A stretch of 28,357 nt of DNA from UBA668 sp031413415 (GTDB lineage Bacteria > Actinomycetota > Acidimicrobiia > Acidimicrobiales > Ilumatobacteraceae), in the NCBI GenBank assembly GCA_031413415.1, contig JANOET010000197.1, positions 1-28,357 on the forward strand, given 5' to 3'. A model generated the notes under the pieces. That model saw nothing but the letters and a program-made list of their open reading frames with translations. It did not search any database and was not told the DNA's origin. Shown here one piece after another: positions 6,995-14,737 of this stretch; position 1 is the stretch's first letter, and each line of letters begins with the position of its first letter. Position numbers and translations under genes: made by a program.

Positions 6995-7228
6995 GTGGAC
7001 GTACGTATCGGTGTCACCCAGACTGCCCGCGACATCGCCATCGAGATCGCCGACGACGTCGATCGCGACGCAGTGAAGGCGAAGGTCGACGCGGCGCTCA
7101 CCGGTGCGGTCGACGTGCTGTGGCTCACCGACAAGAAGGGTCGCGACGTCGCCGTGGCCGCGGCCAAGATCGCGTTCGTCGAGATCGGGTCGGCCGAGAC
7201 CGACCGCCGCATCGGCTTCGGCGGCTGA
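6995..7228 (+). CDS. DUF3107 family protein
   Basis: A 77-residue actinobacterial protein of family DUF3107. Recognised by length, the opening VRIGVTQTARDIAIEI, a central DRDAVKAKVDAAL, the phrase VLWLTDKKGRDVAVAAAKIAFVEIG, and an end with RRIGFGG. Function is unknown in the family; the Mycobacterium tuberculosis member (Rv3208A) is a small cytoplasmic protein encoded, as I recall, not far from whiB1 and pdtaS, which also occur about 5 kb further on here. The frame is open upstream, but GTG at 6995 with AAAGGA 6 bases before it gives the family's normal N-terminus. rfbA follows after 27 bases. Confidence 0.85.
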   Translation: MDVRIGVTQTARDIAIEIADDVDRDAVKAKVDAALTGAVDVLWLTDKKGRDVAVAAAKIAFVEIGSAETDRRIGFGG

Positions 7229-7255
7229 GTTCGCCCTCGTGAAGGAGATCGCGTC

Positions 7256-8134
7256 GTGAAGGGCATCATCCTCGCGGGGGGCACGGGCAGCCGCCTGTGG
7301 CCCATCACGCGCGGCGTCAGCAAGCAGCTGCTGCCCGTGTACGACAAGCCGATGATCTACTACCCGCTCACGACGCTCATGCTGGCGGGCATCCGCGACG
7401 TGCTCATCATCACCACGCCGCACGAGCAGGCCGGGTTCATCGCCCTGCTCGGTGACGGATCGCAGTGGGGCATCCGCATCGAGTACGCCGTGCAGCCACA
7501 GCCGAACGGCCTTGCCCAGGCGTTCGTCATCGGGGCCGACTTCGTCGCGGGCGGCCCCAGTGCCCTGGTGCTCGGCGACAACATCTTCTTCGGGCACGGT
7601 CTCGTCGATCAGCTCGACATCGCTGCGCAGCGGGCGGTCGGTGCCACGGTGTTCGGCTACCGGGTGCACGATCCCGAGCGCTACGGCGTCGCCGAGATCG
7701 ACAGCGCCGGCAAGGTGCTCAGCATCGAGGAAAAGCCAGCAACGCCGCGCAGCAACTACGCGGTGACCGGCCTCTACTTCTACGACGAGCAGGTGGTCGA
7801 CATTGCGGCGAACCTCCAGCCGTCACCTCGGGGCGAGTACGAGATCACCGATGTGAACCGCGAGTACCTGCACCGGGGCCAGCTGCACATGGAGCTGCTC
7901 GGCCGCGGCTTCGCGTGGCTCGACACCGGTACCTACGACTCTCTGCTCGAGGCTGGCAGCTTCGTCGCCACTCTCGAGAAGCGGCAGGGTCTGCAGGTCG
8001 CGTCGCCCGATGAGATCGCGTTTCGCGCTGGCTGGATCACGGTGGCCGAGCTCGTCGCCAATGCCGAACCGATGTCCAAGAACCCCTACGGCGCCTCGCT
8101 GCTGCGGCTCGCCGCCGAGGGCCCGAACGGGTGA
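7256..8134 (+). CDS. rfbA: glucose-1-phosphate thymidylyltransferase
   Basis: A 292-residue nucleotidyltransferase, normal length for RfbA/RmlA. The N-terminus has LAGGTGSRLWPITRGVSKQ followed by LLPVYDKPMIYYPL, the dTTP-binding and catalytic segment. QPQPNGLAQAF, LGDNIFFGHG and EKPATPRSNYAVTGLYFYD are family hallmarks. It joins dTTP and glucose-1-phosphate to give dTDP-glucose, the first step to dTDP-L-rhamnose and other deoxysugars of the cell envelope. The other rml genes are not in the window. GTG start with AAGGAG 9 bases upstream. It lies between DUF3107 and the ArsA-like pair on the same strand with gaps of 27 and 25 bases, so it is probably cotranscribed with them. Confidence 0.93.
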   Translation: MKGIILAGGTGSRLWPITRGVSKQLLPVYDKPMIYYPLTTLMLAGIRDVLIITTPHEQAGFIALLGDGSQWGIRIEYAVQPQPNGLAQAFVIGADFVAGGPSALVLGDNIFFGHGLVDQLDIAAQRAVGATVFGYRVHDPERYGVAEIDSAGKVLSIEEKPATPRSNYAVTGLYFYDEQVVDIAANLQPSPRGEYEITDVNREYLHRGQLHMELLGRGFAWLDTGTYDSLLEAGSFVATLEKRQGLQVASPDEIAFRAGWITVAELVANAEPMSKNPYGASLLRLAAEGPNG

Positions 8135-8159
8135 CCTGCACCGTGAGACCGGCGGAGTC

Positions 8160-9104
8160 GTGAGCGACCTGCTCGACCGGCAGTTGCTCTTCGTCACCGG
8201 CAAGGGTGGTGTGGGCAAGACCACCACGGCGGCGGCGCTCGCCGATCTGGCCGCGCGGCGCGGCAAGCGCACGCTGGTGTGCGAGATGGACGCGAAAGGC
8301 GCCATTGCCGCAGCGTTCGAGGTGAGCGAGCTGCGATTCGAGCCCACTGAGGTGCAGCCCGGTCTGTTCGCCATGGCGATGAACACCGAGGACTCGTTGC
8401 GCGAGTATCTCCGCGTGGTGGCCCGCATCCCGCTCGTCGGCCGCATCGGTCCGTTGGCGCGCACGTTCGACTTCGTCGCCGACGCGGCGCCTGGCGTCAA
8501 GGAGATCCTGGCGATCGGGAAGGTGGCCTGGGAGGTGCGCGAGCGTCACTACGACCTGGTCGTGGTCGATGCCGAGGCGAGCGGCCACATCGTCGCCCAG
8601 ATCGACGCGCCGCGTGCCATCCGCGAACTCGTCCAGGTGGGCCCTGTGCGCGACCAGACGGAGTGGATGTTGCGAATCCTGGCCGACCACGACCGCACCG
8701 GTCTGGTGTGTGTCACGACGCCCGAGGAGATGCCCATCACCGAGACGATCGAACTCGTCGACAAGGTGCGCGCGATCACGGAAGTCGACGTGGCCGGGGT
8801 CATCGTCAACCGAATGCTGCCAGAGTGGTTCGACGGTCGAGACCGCGAGGTGTTCGATGTTCTGAGTCTCCCCGCAGCCCAGGAACTGCTCGCCGCGACG
8901 ATCGGTCCACGCGCCGCAACGGTGTTCCGTGCGGCTGGCCTGGCGCAGTCGCGCCACGAGGTGGCCGAGGGCTATGTCGCCCGCTTACGCGACGCACTGC
9001 CCGACGGTGTGCCGGTGCACGTGGTGCCCGAGTTGTTCACCAAGGCGAGTGGACGCCGCGTCGTTGCGCTCGTCGCCGACGAGCTCGACGGGGTGTTGGG
9101 CTGA
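8160..9104 (+). CDS. ArsA/Get3-like ATPase, first of pair
   Basis: A 314-residue P-loop ATPase of the ArsA/Get3 class. The deviant Walker A GKGGVGKTT spans residues 14-22 with the signature lysine Lys15 present. The usual switch I DPAH is replaced by MDAKGAIAAAF. VVVDAEASGHIV takes the place of the Walker B/switch II, and CVTTPEEMPITET follows. There is no arsenite-binding CxxC. The gene is the counterpart of Rv3679 in the Rv3679-Rv3680 pair (called BagA/BagB in mycobacteria, from memory), Get3-related proteins whose client is not settled. The frame is open further upstream into rfbA; GTG at 8160 with GGAG close by places the P-loop at the normal distance from the N-terminus. Confidence 0.85.
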   Translation: MSDLLDRQLLFVTGKGGVGKTTTAAALADLAARRGKRTLVCEMDAKGAIAAAFEVSELRFEPTEVQPGLFAMAMNTEDSLREYLRVVARIPLVGRIGPLARTFDFVADAAPGVKEILAIGKVAWEVRERHYDLVVVDAEASGHIVAQIDAPRAIRELVQVGPVRDQTEWMLRILADHDRTGLVCVTTPEEMPITETIELVDKVRAITEVDVAGVIVNRMLPEWFDGRDREVFDVLSLPAAQELLAATIGPRAATVFRAAGLAQSRHEVAEGYVARLRDALPDGVPVHVVPELFTKASGRRVVALVADELDGVLG

Positions 9105-10282
9105 TGGTCCGGCGTACCGCGACCTACTCGCTGGGCGACCTGCTCGCGGCAAAGGAGATGGTGGTCGTGTGCGGCAGCGGCGGCACCGGCAAGACCACCG
9201 TGGCGGCGGCGCTCGGCGCCGTCGCGGCCGACACCATCGGTGGGCGGGTGCTGGTGCTCACCGTGGATCCTGCTCGCCGGCTGGCCACTGCGCTGGGCCT
9301 CGGACCCATCGGCAACACCGCCGTCCAGGTGCCGACGTCGGCGTTCCACGACGCCGGGCTGGAGTGCCGCGGCGAGCTGTGGGTGGCAATGCTGGACACC
9401 AAGGCCGGCTGGGACGATCTGATCCGTCGCCACGCCCCCGATGCCGCTCTGCGTGACCAGGTGCTGGCCAACCCGCTCTACCGCAACATCACCGGGCGCT
9501 TCGTGAACAGTCACGACTACATCGCGATGGAGCAGTTGCACGACCTGCACATCTCGGGTCGATACGACCTGGTCATCATCGACACGCCGCCGTCGCGCAA
9601 TGCGCTCGACCTACTCGATGCACCCGGGCGGATGAAGGAGTTCTTCGGCAGCCGACTGTTGAAGTGGCTCACGGTGCCGTACCGGTCGCGCCTTTTCACC
9701 GTTGCGTCGAAACCGTTCTACCAAGTGGCCGATCGCGTGCTGGGCTCGCGGTTCCTGCAGGACATCGCCGAGTTCTTCATCCTGTTCCAGACCATGGAGG
9801 CCGGGTTCGTGTCGCGTGCGGCGAAGGTCGAGCGCCTGCTCACCGACGACCGGACGACCTTCGTCGTGGTGACCACACTCGAGGCGGCCCCCGCACGTGA
9901 GGCGCGTTACCTCGCCGACGAGTTGCAGCGTCGACACATGCCGCTCGGCGCGATGGTGCTGAACCGTACGCTGCCGAGCGATGTTCGCCAGCCGGCCGTG
10001 GTGAAGGCCGCCGGTGCGCTGCGCGGCGTGGCCGCCGATGCGGCGCGGGTGCGCGAGCTGGCAAAGGTCACCGGGGCGAAGCCCGCCGAGCTGAAGCGTG
10101 TGCTCGGTGAGGTGGCCGACCGGTTCCGCGACGTCGCCGTCGTGGCCGGCCGCGAGGCCGAACGACGCGCCGAACTCGCGTCGGCTGCGCCCATCGTCGT
10201 GGTGGTGCCCACCATGCCCACCGACGTCCACGATCTGCCCACGCTGCTCGCGCTCGGCAATCATCTGCTCGCGACGTCCTGA
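9104..10282 (+). CDS. ArsA/Get3-like ATPase, second of pair
   Basis: A 392-residue partner ATPase, coupled to the previous gene by a one-base stop-start overlap (TGATG). The P-loop reads GSGGTGKTT: the signature lysine of the deviant Walker A is replaced by serine. Switch I is present as VDPARRLATALGL, Walker B/switch II as LVIIDTPPSRNALDLLDAP. The phrase MLDTKAGWDDLIRRHAPD is typical of the Rv3680 type. A region around 195-235, with FFGSRLLKWLTVPYRSR, is hydrophobic and could bind a client helix, as the Get3 groove does. Lack of the lysine in this subunit and of the switch I proline in its partner suggests they work as a heterodimer (inference). Membrane-protein targeting or envelope maintenance is the likely role. 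Confidence 0.85.
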   Translation: MVRRTATYSLGDLLAAKEMVVVCGSGGTGKTTVAAALGAVAADTIGGRVLVLTVDPARRLATALGLGPIGNTAVQVPTSAFHDAGLECRGELWVAMLDTKAGWDDLIRRHAPDAALRDQVLANPLYRNITGRFVNSHDYIAMEQLHDLHISGRYDLVIIDTPPSRNALDLLDAPGRMKEFFGSRLLKWLTVPYRSRLFTVASKPFYQVADRVLGSRFLQDIAEFFILFQTMEAGFVSRAAKVERLLTDDRTTFVVVTTLEAAPAREARYLADELQRRHMPLGAMVLNRTLPSDVRQPAVVKAAGALRGVAADAARVRELAKVTGAKPAELKRVLGEVADRFRDVAVVAGREAERRAELASAAPIVVVVPTMPTDVHDLPTLLALGNHLLATS

Positions 10283-10288
10283 AACCCG

Positions 10289-10303
10289 TTCGCACGCTGC
10301 GAA
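10289..10303. promoter_or_regulatory. inverted repeat upstream of the kinase gene
   Basis: TTCGCA-CGC-TGCGAA is a perfect 6-base inverted repeat with a 3-base spacer, 6 bases after the stop of the second ArsA-like gene and 40 bases before the kinase ATG. It has no T-run, so an operator or processing hairpin is more likely than a terminator. The remaining bases to 10343 show no convincing promoter. Confidence 0.4.
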
Positions 10304-10343
10304 TCGCGGTACGGCACCTGCCCGCGTGGCATGCTCGTGGGAT

Positions 10344-11822
10344 ATGGCCACGCTCGGCGAGCTCACCCGCCAATACACCTCTTTGCACCGCGACGAGATC
10401 GAACACCTTCAGCGCCTGATCGGCGAGTGGGGGATGCTGGCCGACCTTTCGTTCGCAGACCTGCTGCTGTACGTCCCTGGTGACGACGGGCACTGGATCG
10501 TGATCGCCCATGTTCGTCCGGCCACGGGGCAGACGGTGTACCAGATGGACTACGTCGGCACGCCGGCCGAGGTCGAGCTGCCGTTGCTCGACAAGGCGTT
10601 TCGCAGCGGTGAGATCTGCGAGGGCGAGATCGAGGTCGAGGCCGTGCCCGAGCCGGTGCGGATGATGGCCACCCCGGTCCGTCACGGCGACCGGGTGCTC
10701 GCCGTGCTCAGTCGTGAGTGGGCGAGCCGGTCGGGTCGCCAGCCGGGCGAGTTGGAACGTACGTACATCGCGCTGTATCAGCGCTTTGCGTCGATGATCG
10801 CCGACGGTTCGTTCCCGTTCGACGGACCGGTGGCCGACTCCAGTGCTGCACCCCGAGTGGGTGACGGCGTGTTGGTGCTCGACGAAGAAGCGCGCGTTCG
10901 CTACGCGTCGCCGAACGCAGTGTCCGCGCTGCATCGCGTGGGCATCGGAGCGAACGCGGTGGGGATGCGCCTCGCCGAGCTGGGCTTCAACGACAGCCCG
11001 GTGCGTCGCGCGTTCGAGACGAGCCTGCCGGTCATCGAGGAGTTCGACCAGACCCCCGAGGTCACTCTGCTCGCTCGTTGCATTCCGGTGTCGGCCGGCG
11101 GTCAGGTCACCGGCGGCGTGCTGCTCATCCGCGACGTCACCGAGGTACGCAAACGTGATCGTCTGTTGCTCTCGAAGGATGCGACGATCCGCGAGATCCA
11201 CCACCGGGTGAAGAACAATCTGCAGACCATTTCGTCGCTGCTGCGGTTGCAGGGCCGCCGCCTCAATTCCGAGGAGGCGAAGGCGGCCGTCGCCGAGAGC
11301 GTGCGACGAATTCGCACCATTGCGCTGGTCCACGAGACGCTGTCGCGCGAGCCGGGTGACGACGTGGCGTTCCTCGAGATCGTCCGCCCGCTGCTGCGCC
11401 TCGCCGAGGAAGGCCTGCAGTCGCCCGATCGGCCCGTGCGCTTCACCGTGCAGGGCGACGGTGGCCGTCTGCCCAGCACCGTGGCCACGCCGCTGTCGGT
11501 CGTGCTCACCGAGCTGCTGCAGAACGCCGTCGACCACGGATTCCCCGAGGGGAGCAGCGGCGGCGACGTGGTCGTGGTGCTCGACAACACCGATCACGTG
11601 CTGAACATCAAGGTGGTCAACGACGGGCGGTCGCTCGAACCTGGGTTCGAACTCAACTCGGCCACCGGGCTGGGTCTGTCGATCGTGCGCACACTGGTGA
11701 CCACCGAGCTCGATGGCACCATCGCGATGCGGTTGGGTCAGCCCGACGACTTCGCTGCGGTGGGGCTGGGCGATCAGCCCCGCGCCACGGGCACGGTGGT
11801 CGATCTCACCGTGCCGGTCTGA
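10344..11822 (+). CDS. pdtaS: PdtaS-like sensor histidine kinase
   Basis: A 492-residue soluble kinase, close to mycobacterial PdtaS (about 500). Residues 1-150 resemble its N-terminal GAF domain (LTRQYTSLHRDEIEHLQRLIGEW; LVREWASRSG-like AVLSREWASRSG). A PAS domain follows (about 170-275), then a HisKA_2 dimerisation/phosphoacceptor segment EIHHRVKNNLQTISSLLRLQ with His286/His287, and an HATPase with LTELLQNAVDHGF and GLGLSIVRTLV. No transmembrane helix is seen, so it is cytoplasmic. PdtaS phosphorylates the ANTAR-type RNA-binding regulator PdtaR and in mycobacteria responds to nitric oxide, copper or c-di-GMP. No pdtaR is in the window. Convergence with whiB1, 6 bases apart, repeats the Mycobacterium arrangement (Rv3219/Rv3220c), which supports orthology. 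The ATG at 10344 agrees with the family N-terminus; the upstream extension overlaps the preceding gene. Confidence 0.88.
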   Translation: MATLGELTRQYTSLHRDEIEHLQRLIGEWGMLADLSFADLLLYVPGDDGHWIVIAHVRPATGQTVYQMDYVGTPAEVELPLLDKAFRSGEICEGEIEVEAVPEPVRMMATPVRHGDRVLAVLSREWASRSGRQPGELERTYIALYQRFASMIADGSFPFDGPVADSSAAPRVGDGVLVLDEEARVRYASPNAVSALHRVGIGANAVGMRLAELGFNDSPVRRAFETSLPVIEEFDQTPEVTLLARCIPVSAGGQVTGGVLLIRDVTEVRKRDRLLLSKDATIREIHHRVKNNLQTISSLLRLQGRRLNSEEAKAAVAESVRRIRTIALVHETLSREPGDDVAFLEIVRPLLRLAEEGLQSPDRPVRFTVQGDGGRLPSTVATPLSVVLTELLQNAVDHGFPEGSSGGDVVVVLDNTDHVLNIKVVNDGRSLEPGFELNSATGLGLSIVRTLVTTELDGTIAMRLGQPDDFAAVGLGDQPRATGTVVDLTVPV

Positions 11823-11828
11823 ACCGGC

Positions 11829-12125
11829 TCAGACAGCGGCGGCCTTGGTCCGCGCCACCATCCGGCGACGCATCTGCCGGCGCTCCTCTTCCGACGTGCC
11901 ACCCCAGATACCCGAGTCCTGGTTGGTGTCCAGCGCGTACTGCAGGCACAGTTCACACACCGGACATTCGGTGCAGACCTGCTTGGCCTTGTCGATCTGG
12001 ACCAGCGCATACCCGGTGGTGCCCACGGGGAAAAACAGGTCAGGGTCGGTATCTCGGCAGATCGCTCCCTTGCGCCACGTGTAATCGGCATTCGCAAGGA
12101 CGAGACTCGAGGCGGGGATGGTCAC
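11829..12125 (-). CDS. whiB1: WhiB1-type Fe-S transcriptional regulator
   Basis: A 98-residue Wbl protein. Cluster ligands are Cys23, Cys51, Cys54 and Cys60 (C-x2-C-x5-C); an extra Cys57 lies within the loop. The GIWGG turn is at 72-76, followed by a basic DNA-binding tail (EEERRQMRRRMVARTK). WRKGAICRDTDPDLFFPVG and the tail closely follow mycobacterial WhiB1, a 4Fe-4S, nitric-oxide-sensitive partner of the primary sigma factor. It is about 14 residues longer at the N-terminus than WhiB1 of M. tuberculosis. Start is GTG at 12125 with GGAG 6 bases upstream. The 3' ends of whiB1 and pdtaS are only 6 bases apart with no terminator, so their transcripts probably overlap. Confidence 0.92.
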   Translation of the reverse strand: MTIPASSLVLANADYTWRKGAICRDTDPDLFFPVGTTGYALVQIDKAKQVCTECPVCELCLQYALDTNQDSGIWGGTSEEERRQMRRRMVARTKAAAV

Positions 12126-12175
12126 TGTTCACTCCACTGTGAAGGAAATGAGAAGCGCATTTCGCGCCGAAGCGA

Positions 12176-12204
12176 ACGGTAGGTAACAATCCGGTGTGCG
12201 GCAA
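12176..12204 (-). promoter_or_regulatory. candidate whiB1 promoter
   Basis: On the minus strand TTGCCG (12204-12199) and TACCGT (12181-12176) are separated by 17 bases, giving a predicted start near 12169 and a leader of about 44 bases. The 126-base gap shared with the divergent glycerophosphodiesterase gene also holds GGTAACAAT (12182-12190), a 9-mer that recurs just upstream of etfB. Confidence 0.45.
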
Positions 12205-12251
12205 GGGCCACTTGTGACGCAGGGCATACTTGTTGGCGATAGGAGGTATCT

Positions 12252-12968
12252 GTGGCAGTGGTGTCGACGCCCGCCGTGGTGGCGCATCGGGGCGCCAGTC
12301 TGGCCGAGCCCGAGAACACGATCGCCGCCTTCCGCCGCGCCGCCGAAATGGGTGCGCAGGCCGTGGAGCTGGACGTTCGTCGCTCCATCGACGGCGTTCT
12401 GGTGGTCCACCACAACCCCCACCTGCCCGATCTGCGCCTCATCGCCGCCACTCCGGCGGCGGAATTGCCCGAATCCGTCCCGGCGCTGGGCGCCGCGCTC
12501 GACGCCTGTGCGGGCATGTGGGTGAACGTCGAGATCAAGAACGATCCTCAGGAGCCCGACTTCGACCCCACGGAGACGATCGCCGACGAAACGGTCGCCC
12601 ACCTGTTGGCCCGAGGTGAGGACTCGCGCTGGCTCATCTCGTGCTTCCGGATCGAGACCATCGATCGATGCCGCGAGTTGGCACCGCAGATCCGTACCGC
12701 CTGGCTGTGCACGATGCCGCCCGAGGGCGTCGCCGTCGACCTGGCGTCCCGCGGTCACGTCGCGGTGCACCCGTGGTTCGGGGCGGTGCGACAGGAACTC
12801 ATCGCCGCCTGTCACGCCAAGGGTGTGCAGGTGAACGTGTGGACCTGCGACGACCCGGTTCGCATGGCCGAGCTCGTCGGATGGGGAGTGGACGGCATCT
12901 GCACGAATGTGCCCGACGTCGCCCTCGACGTCATTGCGAGATCGGTGAGTGCGGGCGAACCAGCCTGA
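12252..12968 (+). CDS. glycerophosphodiester phosphodiesterase
   Basis: A 238-residue GDPD-family enzyme with a TIM-barrel fold. Motifs in order: HRGASLAEPENTIAAF, with the HRG and the EN pair; ELDVRRSIDGVLVVHHNP, with the metal-binding Glu-x-Asp and the catalytic His; VNVEIKND, with another metal ligand; and a C-terminal VNVWTCDDP and WGVDGICTNVPD. It hydrolyses glycerophosphodiesters to glycerol-3-phosphate and an alcohol. No signal peptide is seen, so a cytoplasmic role in phospholipid turnover is likely. GTG start with a perfect AGGAGG 5 bases upstream. Its last 38 bases overlap the end of the convergent lipid-kinase gene. Confidence 0.93.
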   Translation: MAVVSTPAVVAHRGASLAEPENTIAAFRRAAEMGAQAVELDVRRSIDGVLVVHHNPHLPDLRLIAATPAAELPESVPALGAALDACAGMWVNVEIKNDPQEPDFDPTETIADETVAHLLARGEDSRWLISCFRIETIDRCRELAPQIRTAWLCTMPPEGVAVDLASRGHVAVHPWFGAVRQELIAACHAKGVQVNVWTCDDPVRMAELVGWGVDGICTNVPDVALDVIARSVSAGEPA

Positions 12969-13923
12969 CCGCATCGGGCACGTGGCGGAACTCGAGTCGC
13001 TTCGTCTCGCCCAGGTAATCGCCGTCGAGTTGATAGGGGAAACCTTCGTCGTGGCTGATGGTCAGCGCTTCCAGGTCGACCTGCAGGTCCAGCGTGTCGC
13101 TGGACTTCACCCCGCCACCGCGTAGCGCACCGCCCAGTCCGCCGAGGATGGCGCTCACCTTCATGGAGCGGAACGTGATGGCCACCAGACCGTTGTCGAG
13201 CGTGGCGTGCGGGCTGAGGTCCAGCGGCCGGTTGCCCAGATAGGTGTAGGGGTTGGTGTTCAGGACCACCGTGAAGTACCCGGGGACGGGCTCGTGGCCC
13301 GGCGTGGCGACGGTGAAGTGCGGTTCCTTGCGGTCGTAGTTCACCAGCCAGGTGCGCAGTGCGGCATAGATGAACAGCGGATGACCCAGCCAGCGTTTCA
13401 TGCTCGCCCGCCGTTCGACCTCCCTCACCACCGCAGCGTCGTAGCCGACACCGGTGTGGAAGCAGAAGTAGCGTCCGTTCACCTTGCCGAGCCCGATGGG
13501 TTCGATGGTGTGTGCGGCGATGCCGGCTGCGAGTTGCTGCACGGCGAGCACCGGGTCGTTCGGCATGCCGAGCGTACGGGCGAACACATTGGTGCTACCG
13601 CCCGGCAGCACGCCCAGTGCGGTGTCGGTGCCCGCCACACCGGTCGCCACTTCGTTCAGTGTGCCGTCGCCACCGAAACCGATGACGATGTCGACACCGC
13701 GGCGGGCGGCGTCCTGGGCGAAGCGGGTGGCGTGGCCGCGCCGGTTGGTCTCGACGACCTCGACCTCGTGTCCCTGACTGAGGGCGCGGTGCACCACCAC
13801 CGTGTTCCGCGCCGTCACCGACGACGCAAAGGCGTTCACCACGAGCAGGATCCGCAAGCACGCGAACGGTAGCGGCACCGACCGCGTCGCAAGAACCGCG
13901 CCCGTCGGTTGGGTCCGGGCCAT
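12931..13923 (-). CDS. diacylglycerol kinase-like lipid kinase
   Basis: A protein of up to 330 residues of the DAGK/sphingosine-kinase family. LRILLVVNAFASSVTARN opens the catalytic domain; GFGGDGTLNEVATGV (residues 82-96 of this start) is the nucleotide-binding signature and VLPGGSTNVFARTLGMP the second family motif. The C-terminal domain has NRPLDLSPHATLDNGLVAI and ends with YQLDGDYLGETKRLEF, matching the usual DGE/DGD site. It phosphorylates a lipid, probably diacylglycerol. The start is uncertain: ATG at 13923 has no Shine-Dalgarno sequence, and the first 20 residues are not family-like; a TTG at residue 23 would give a minimal domain. A longer reading to 14046 would overlap etfB and is unlikely. 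Confidence 0.85.
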   Translation of the reverse strand: MARTQPTGAVLATRSVPLPFACLRILLVVNAFASSVTARNTVVVHRALSQGHEVEVVETNRRGHATRFAQDAARRGVDIVIGFGGDGTLNEVATGVAGTDTALGVLPGGSTNVFARTLGMPNDPVLAVQQLAAGIAAHTIEPIGLGKVNGRYFCFHTGVGYDAAVVREVERRASMKRWLGHPLFIYAALRTWLVNYDRKEPHFTVATPGHEPVPGYFTVVLNTNPYTYLGNRPLDLSPHATLDNGLVAITFRSMKVSAILGGLGGALRGGGVKSSDTLDLQVDLEALTISHDEGFPYQLDGDYLGETKRLEFRHVPDAVRLVRPHSPISQ

Positions 13924-13939
13924 ACCGATCGGTAACAAT
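13923..13939. promoter_or_regulatory. 12-base palindrome and -10-like sequence between lipid kinase and etfB
   Basis: TACCGATCGGTA (13923-13934) is a perfect palindrome in the 25-base gap between the two start codons, followed by TAACAAT (13933-13939), a possible etfB -10 with the ATG a few bases after the predicted start. Palindromes of this size and composition are common TetR-family operators; no TetR gene is in view. Confidence 0.45.
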
Positions 13940-13948
13940 GGGAACCCT

Positions 13949-14725
13949 ATGAACGTGATCGTGTGCGTGAAGCAGATCCCCGACCCGGCGACGCCCGGAG
14001 CGCTCGACCCGGGTACCAACACCCTCAAGCGAGAAGGCAAGCTCATCCTCGATGAATCCGACAGCTACGGCGTCGAGATGGCACTGCAGCTGGTCGACGC
14101 CGCCGGTGGTGGCGAAGTGAGCCTGGTGTCGATGGCGCCCAACGGCGAGGTGTCGGGCATGCGCACCGCCCTTGCGATGGGCGCGGCCAAGGGCACCCTG
14201 GTCTCCGACCCCGCCCTGTTGGGCTCCGACGCCCTGACCACGGCGAAGGTGCTCGGTGCGGCCATCCAGAAGATGGGTGGCGCCGATCTGATCATCGCGG
14301 CCACCGAGTCGAGCGACGGGTACACCGGCACCGTGCCCGAGCAGCTCGCCGAGGTGCTCGGCCTGCCGTCGGTGACGTTCGCGAAGAGGGTCGTCATCAG
14401 CGGCGGCACCCTCAACGCCGATCGTCAGACCGAAGAGGGTTACGACGAGGTCACCTGCCCGCTGCCCGCCGTCATCAGCGTGACGGCCGGCGTGGTCGAG
14501 CCCCGGTACCCCAGCTTCAAGGGCATCATGGCCGCCAAGTCGAAGCCGATCGACACCGTCACCGCCGGAGACCTCGGTGTCACCCCGGTCGGCTGGGCCG
14601 GCGCCAACCAGAACGTCGTCAGCATCACGCAGGCCGAGGCCCGCGCTGCCGGCGAGATCATCGAAGACGACGGAGAGGCGTTCGCCAAGATCGTGGCGTA
14701 CCTCGAGAACCTGAAGGTCATCTGA
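13949..14725 (+). CDS. etfB: electron transfer flavoprotein beta subunit
   Basis: A 258-residue EtfB. MNVIVCVKQIPDP opens the protein; LILDESDSYGVEMAL, ATESSDGYTGTVPEQLAEVLGLP and VVEPRYPSFKGIMAAKSKPI are family hallmarks, the last including the loop that contacts acyl-CoA dehydrogenases. With EtfA it takes electrons from acyl-CoA and related dehydrogenases and passes them to the quinone pool through an ETF:quinone oxidoreductase; the beta subunit binds AMP. GGGAA lies 4 bases before the ATG. The start codon is 25 bases from that of the divergent lipid kinase. etfA follows after 12 bases. Confidence 0.95.
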   Translation: MNVIVCVKQIPDPATPGALDPGTNTLKREGKLILDESDSYGVEMALQLVDAAGGGEVSLVSMAPNGEVSGMRTALAMGAAKGTLVSDPALLGSDALTTAKVLGAAIQKMGGADLIIAATESSDGYTGTVPEQLAEVLGLPSVTFAKRVVISGGTLNADRQTEEGYDEVTCPLPAVISVTAGVVEPRYPSFKGIMAAKSKPIDTVTAGDLGVTPVGWAGANQNVVSITQAEARAAGEIIEDDGEAFAKIVAYLENLKVI

Positions 14726-14737
14726 GGTACCACTGAC

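Noticed and set aside
8160..10282. Arsenic resistance pump ATPases
   Set aside because: No arsenite-binding cysteines and no arsB, arsC or arsR gene; the pair fits the Rv3679/Rv3680 type.
12212..12230. Promoter TTGTGA/CATACT for the glycerophosphodiesterase gene
   Set aside because: The two hexamers are only 7 bases apart, so they cannot be -35 and -10 of one promoter.
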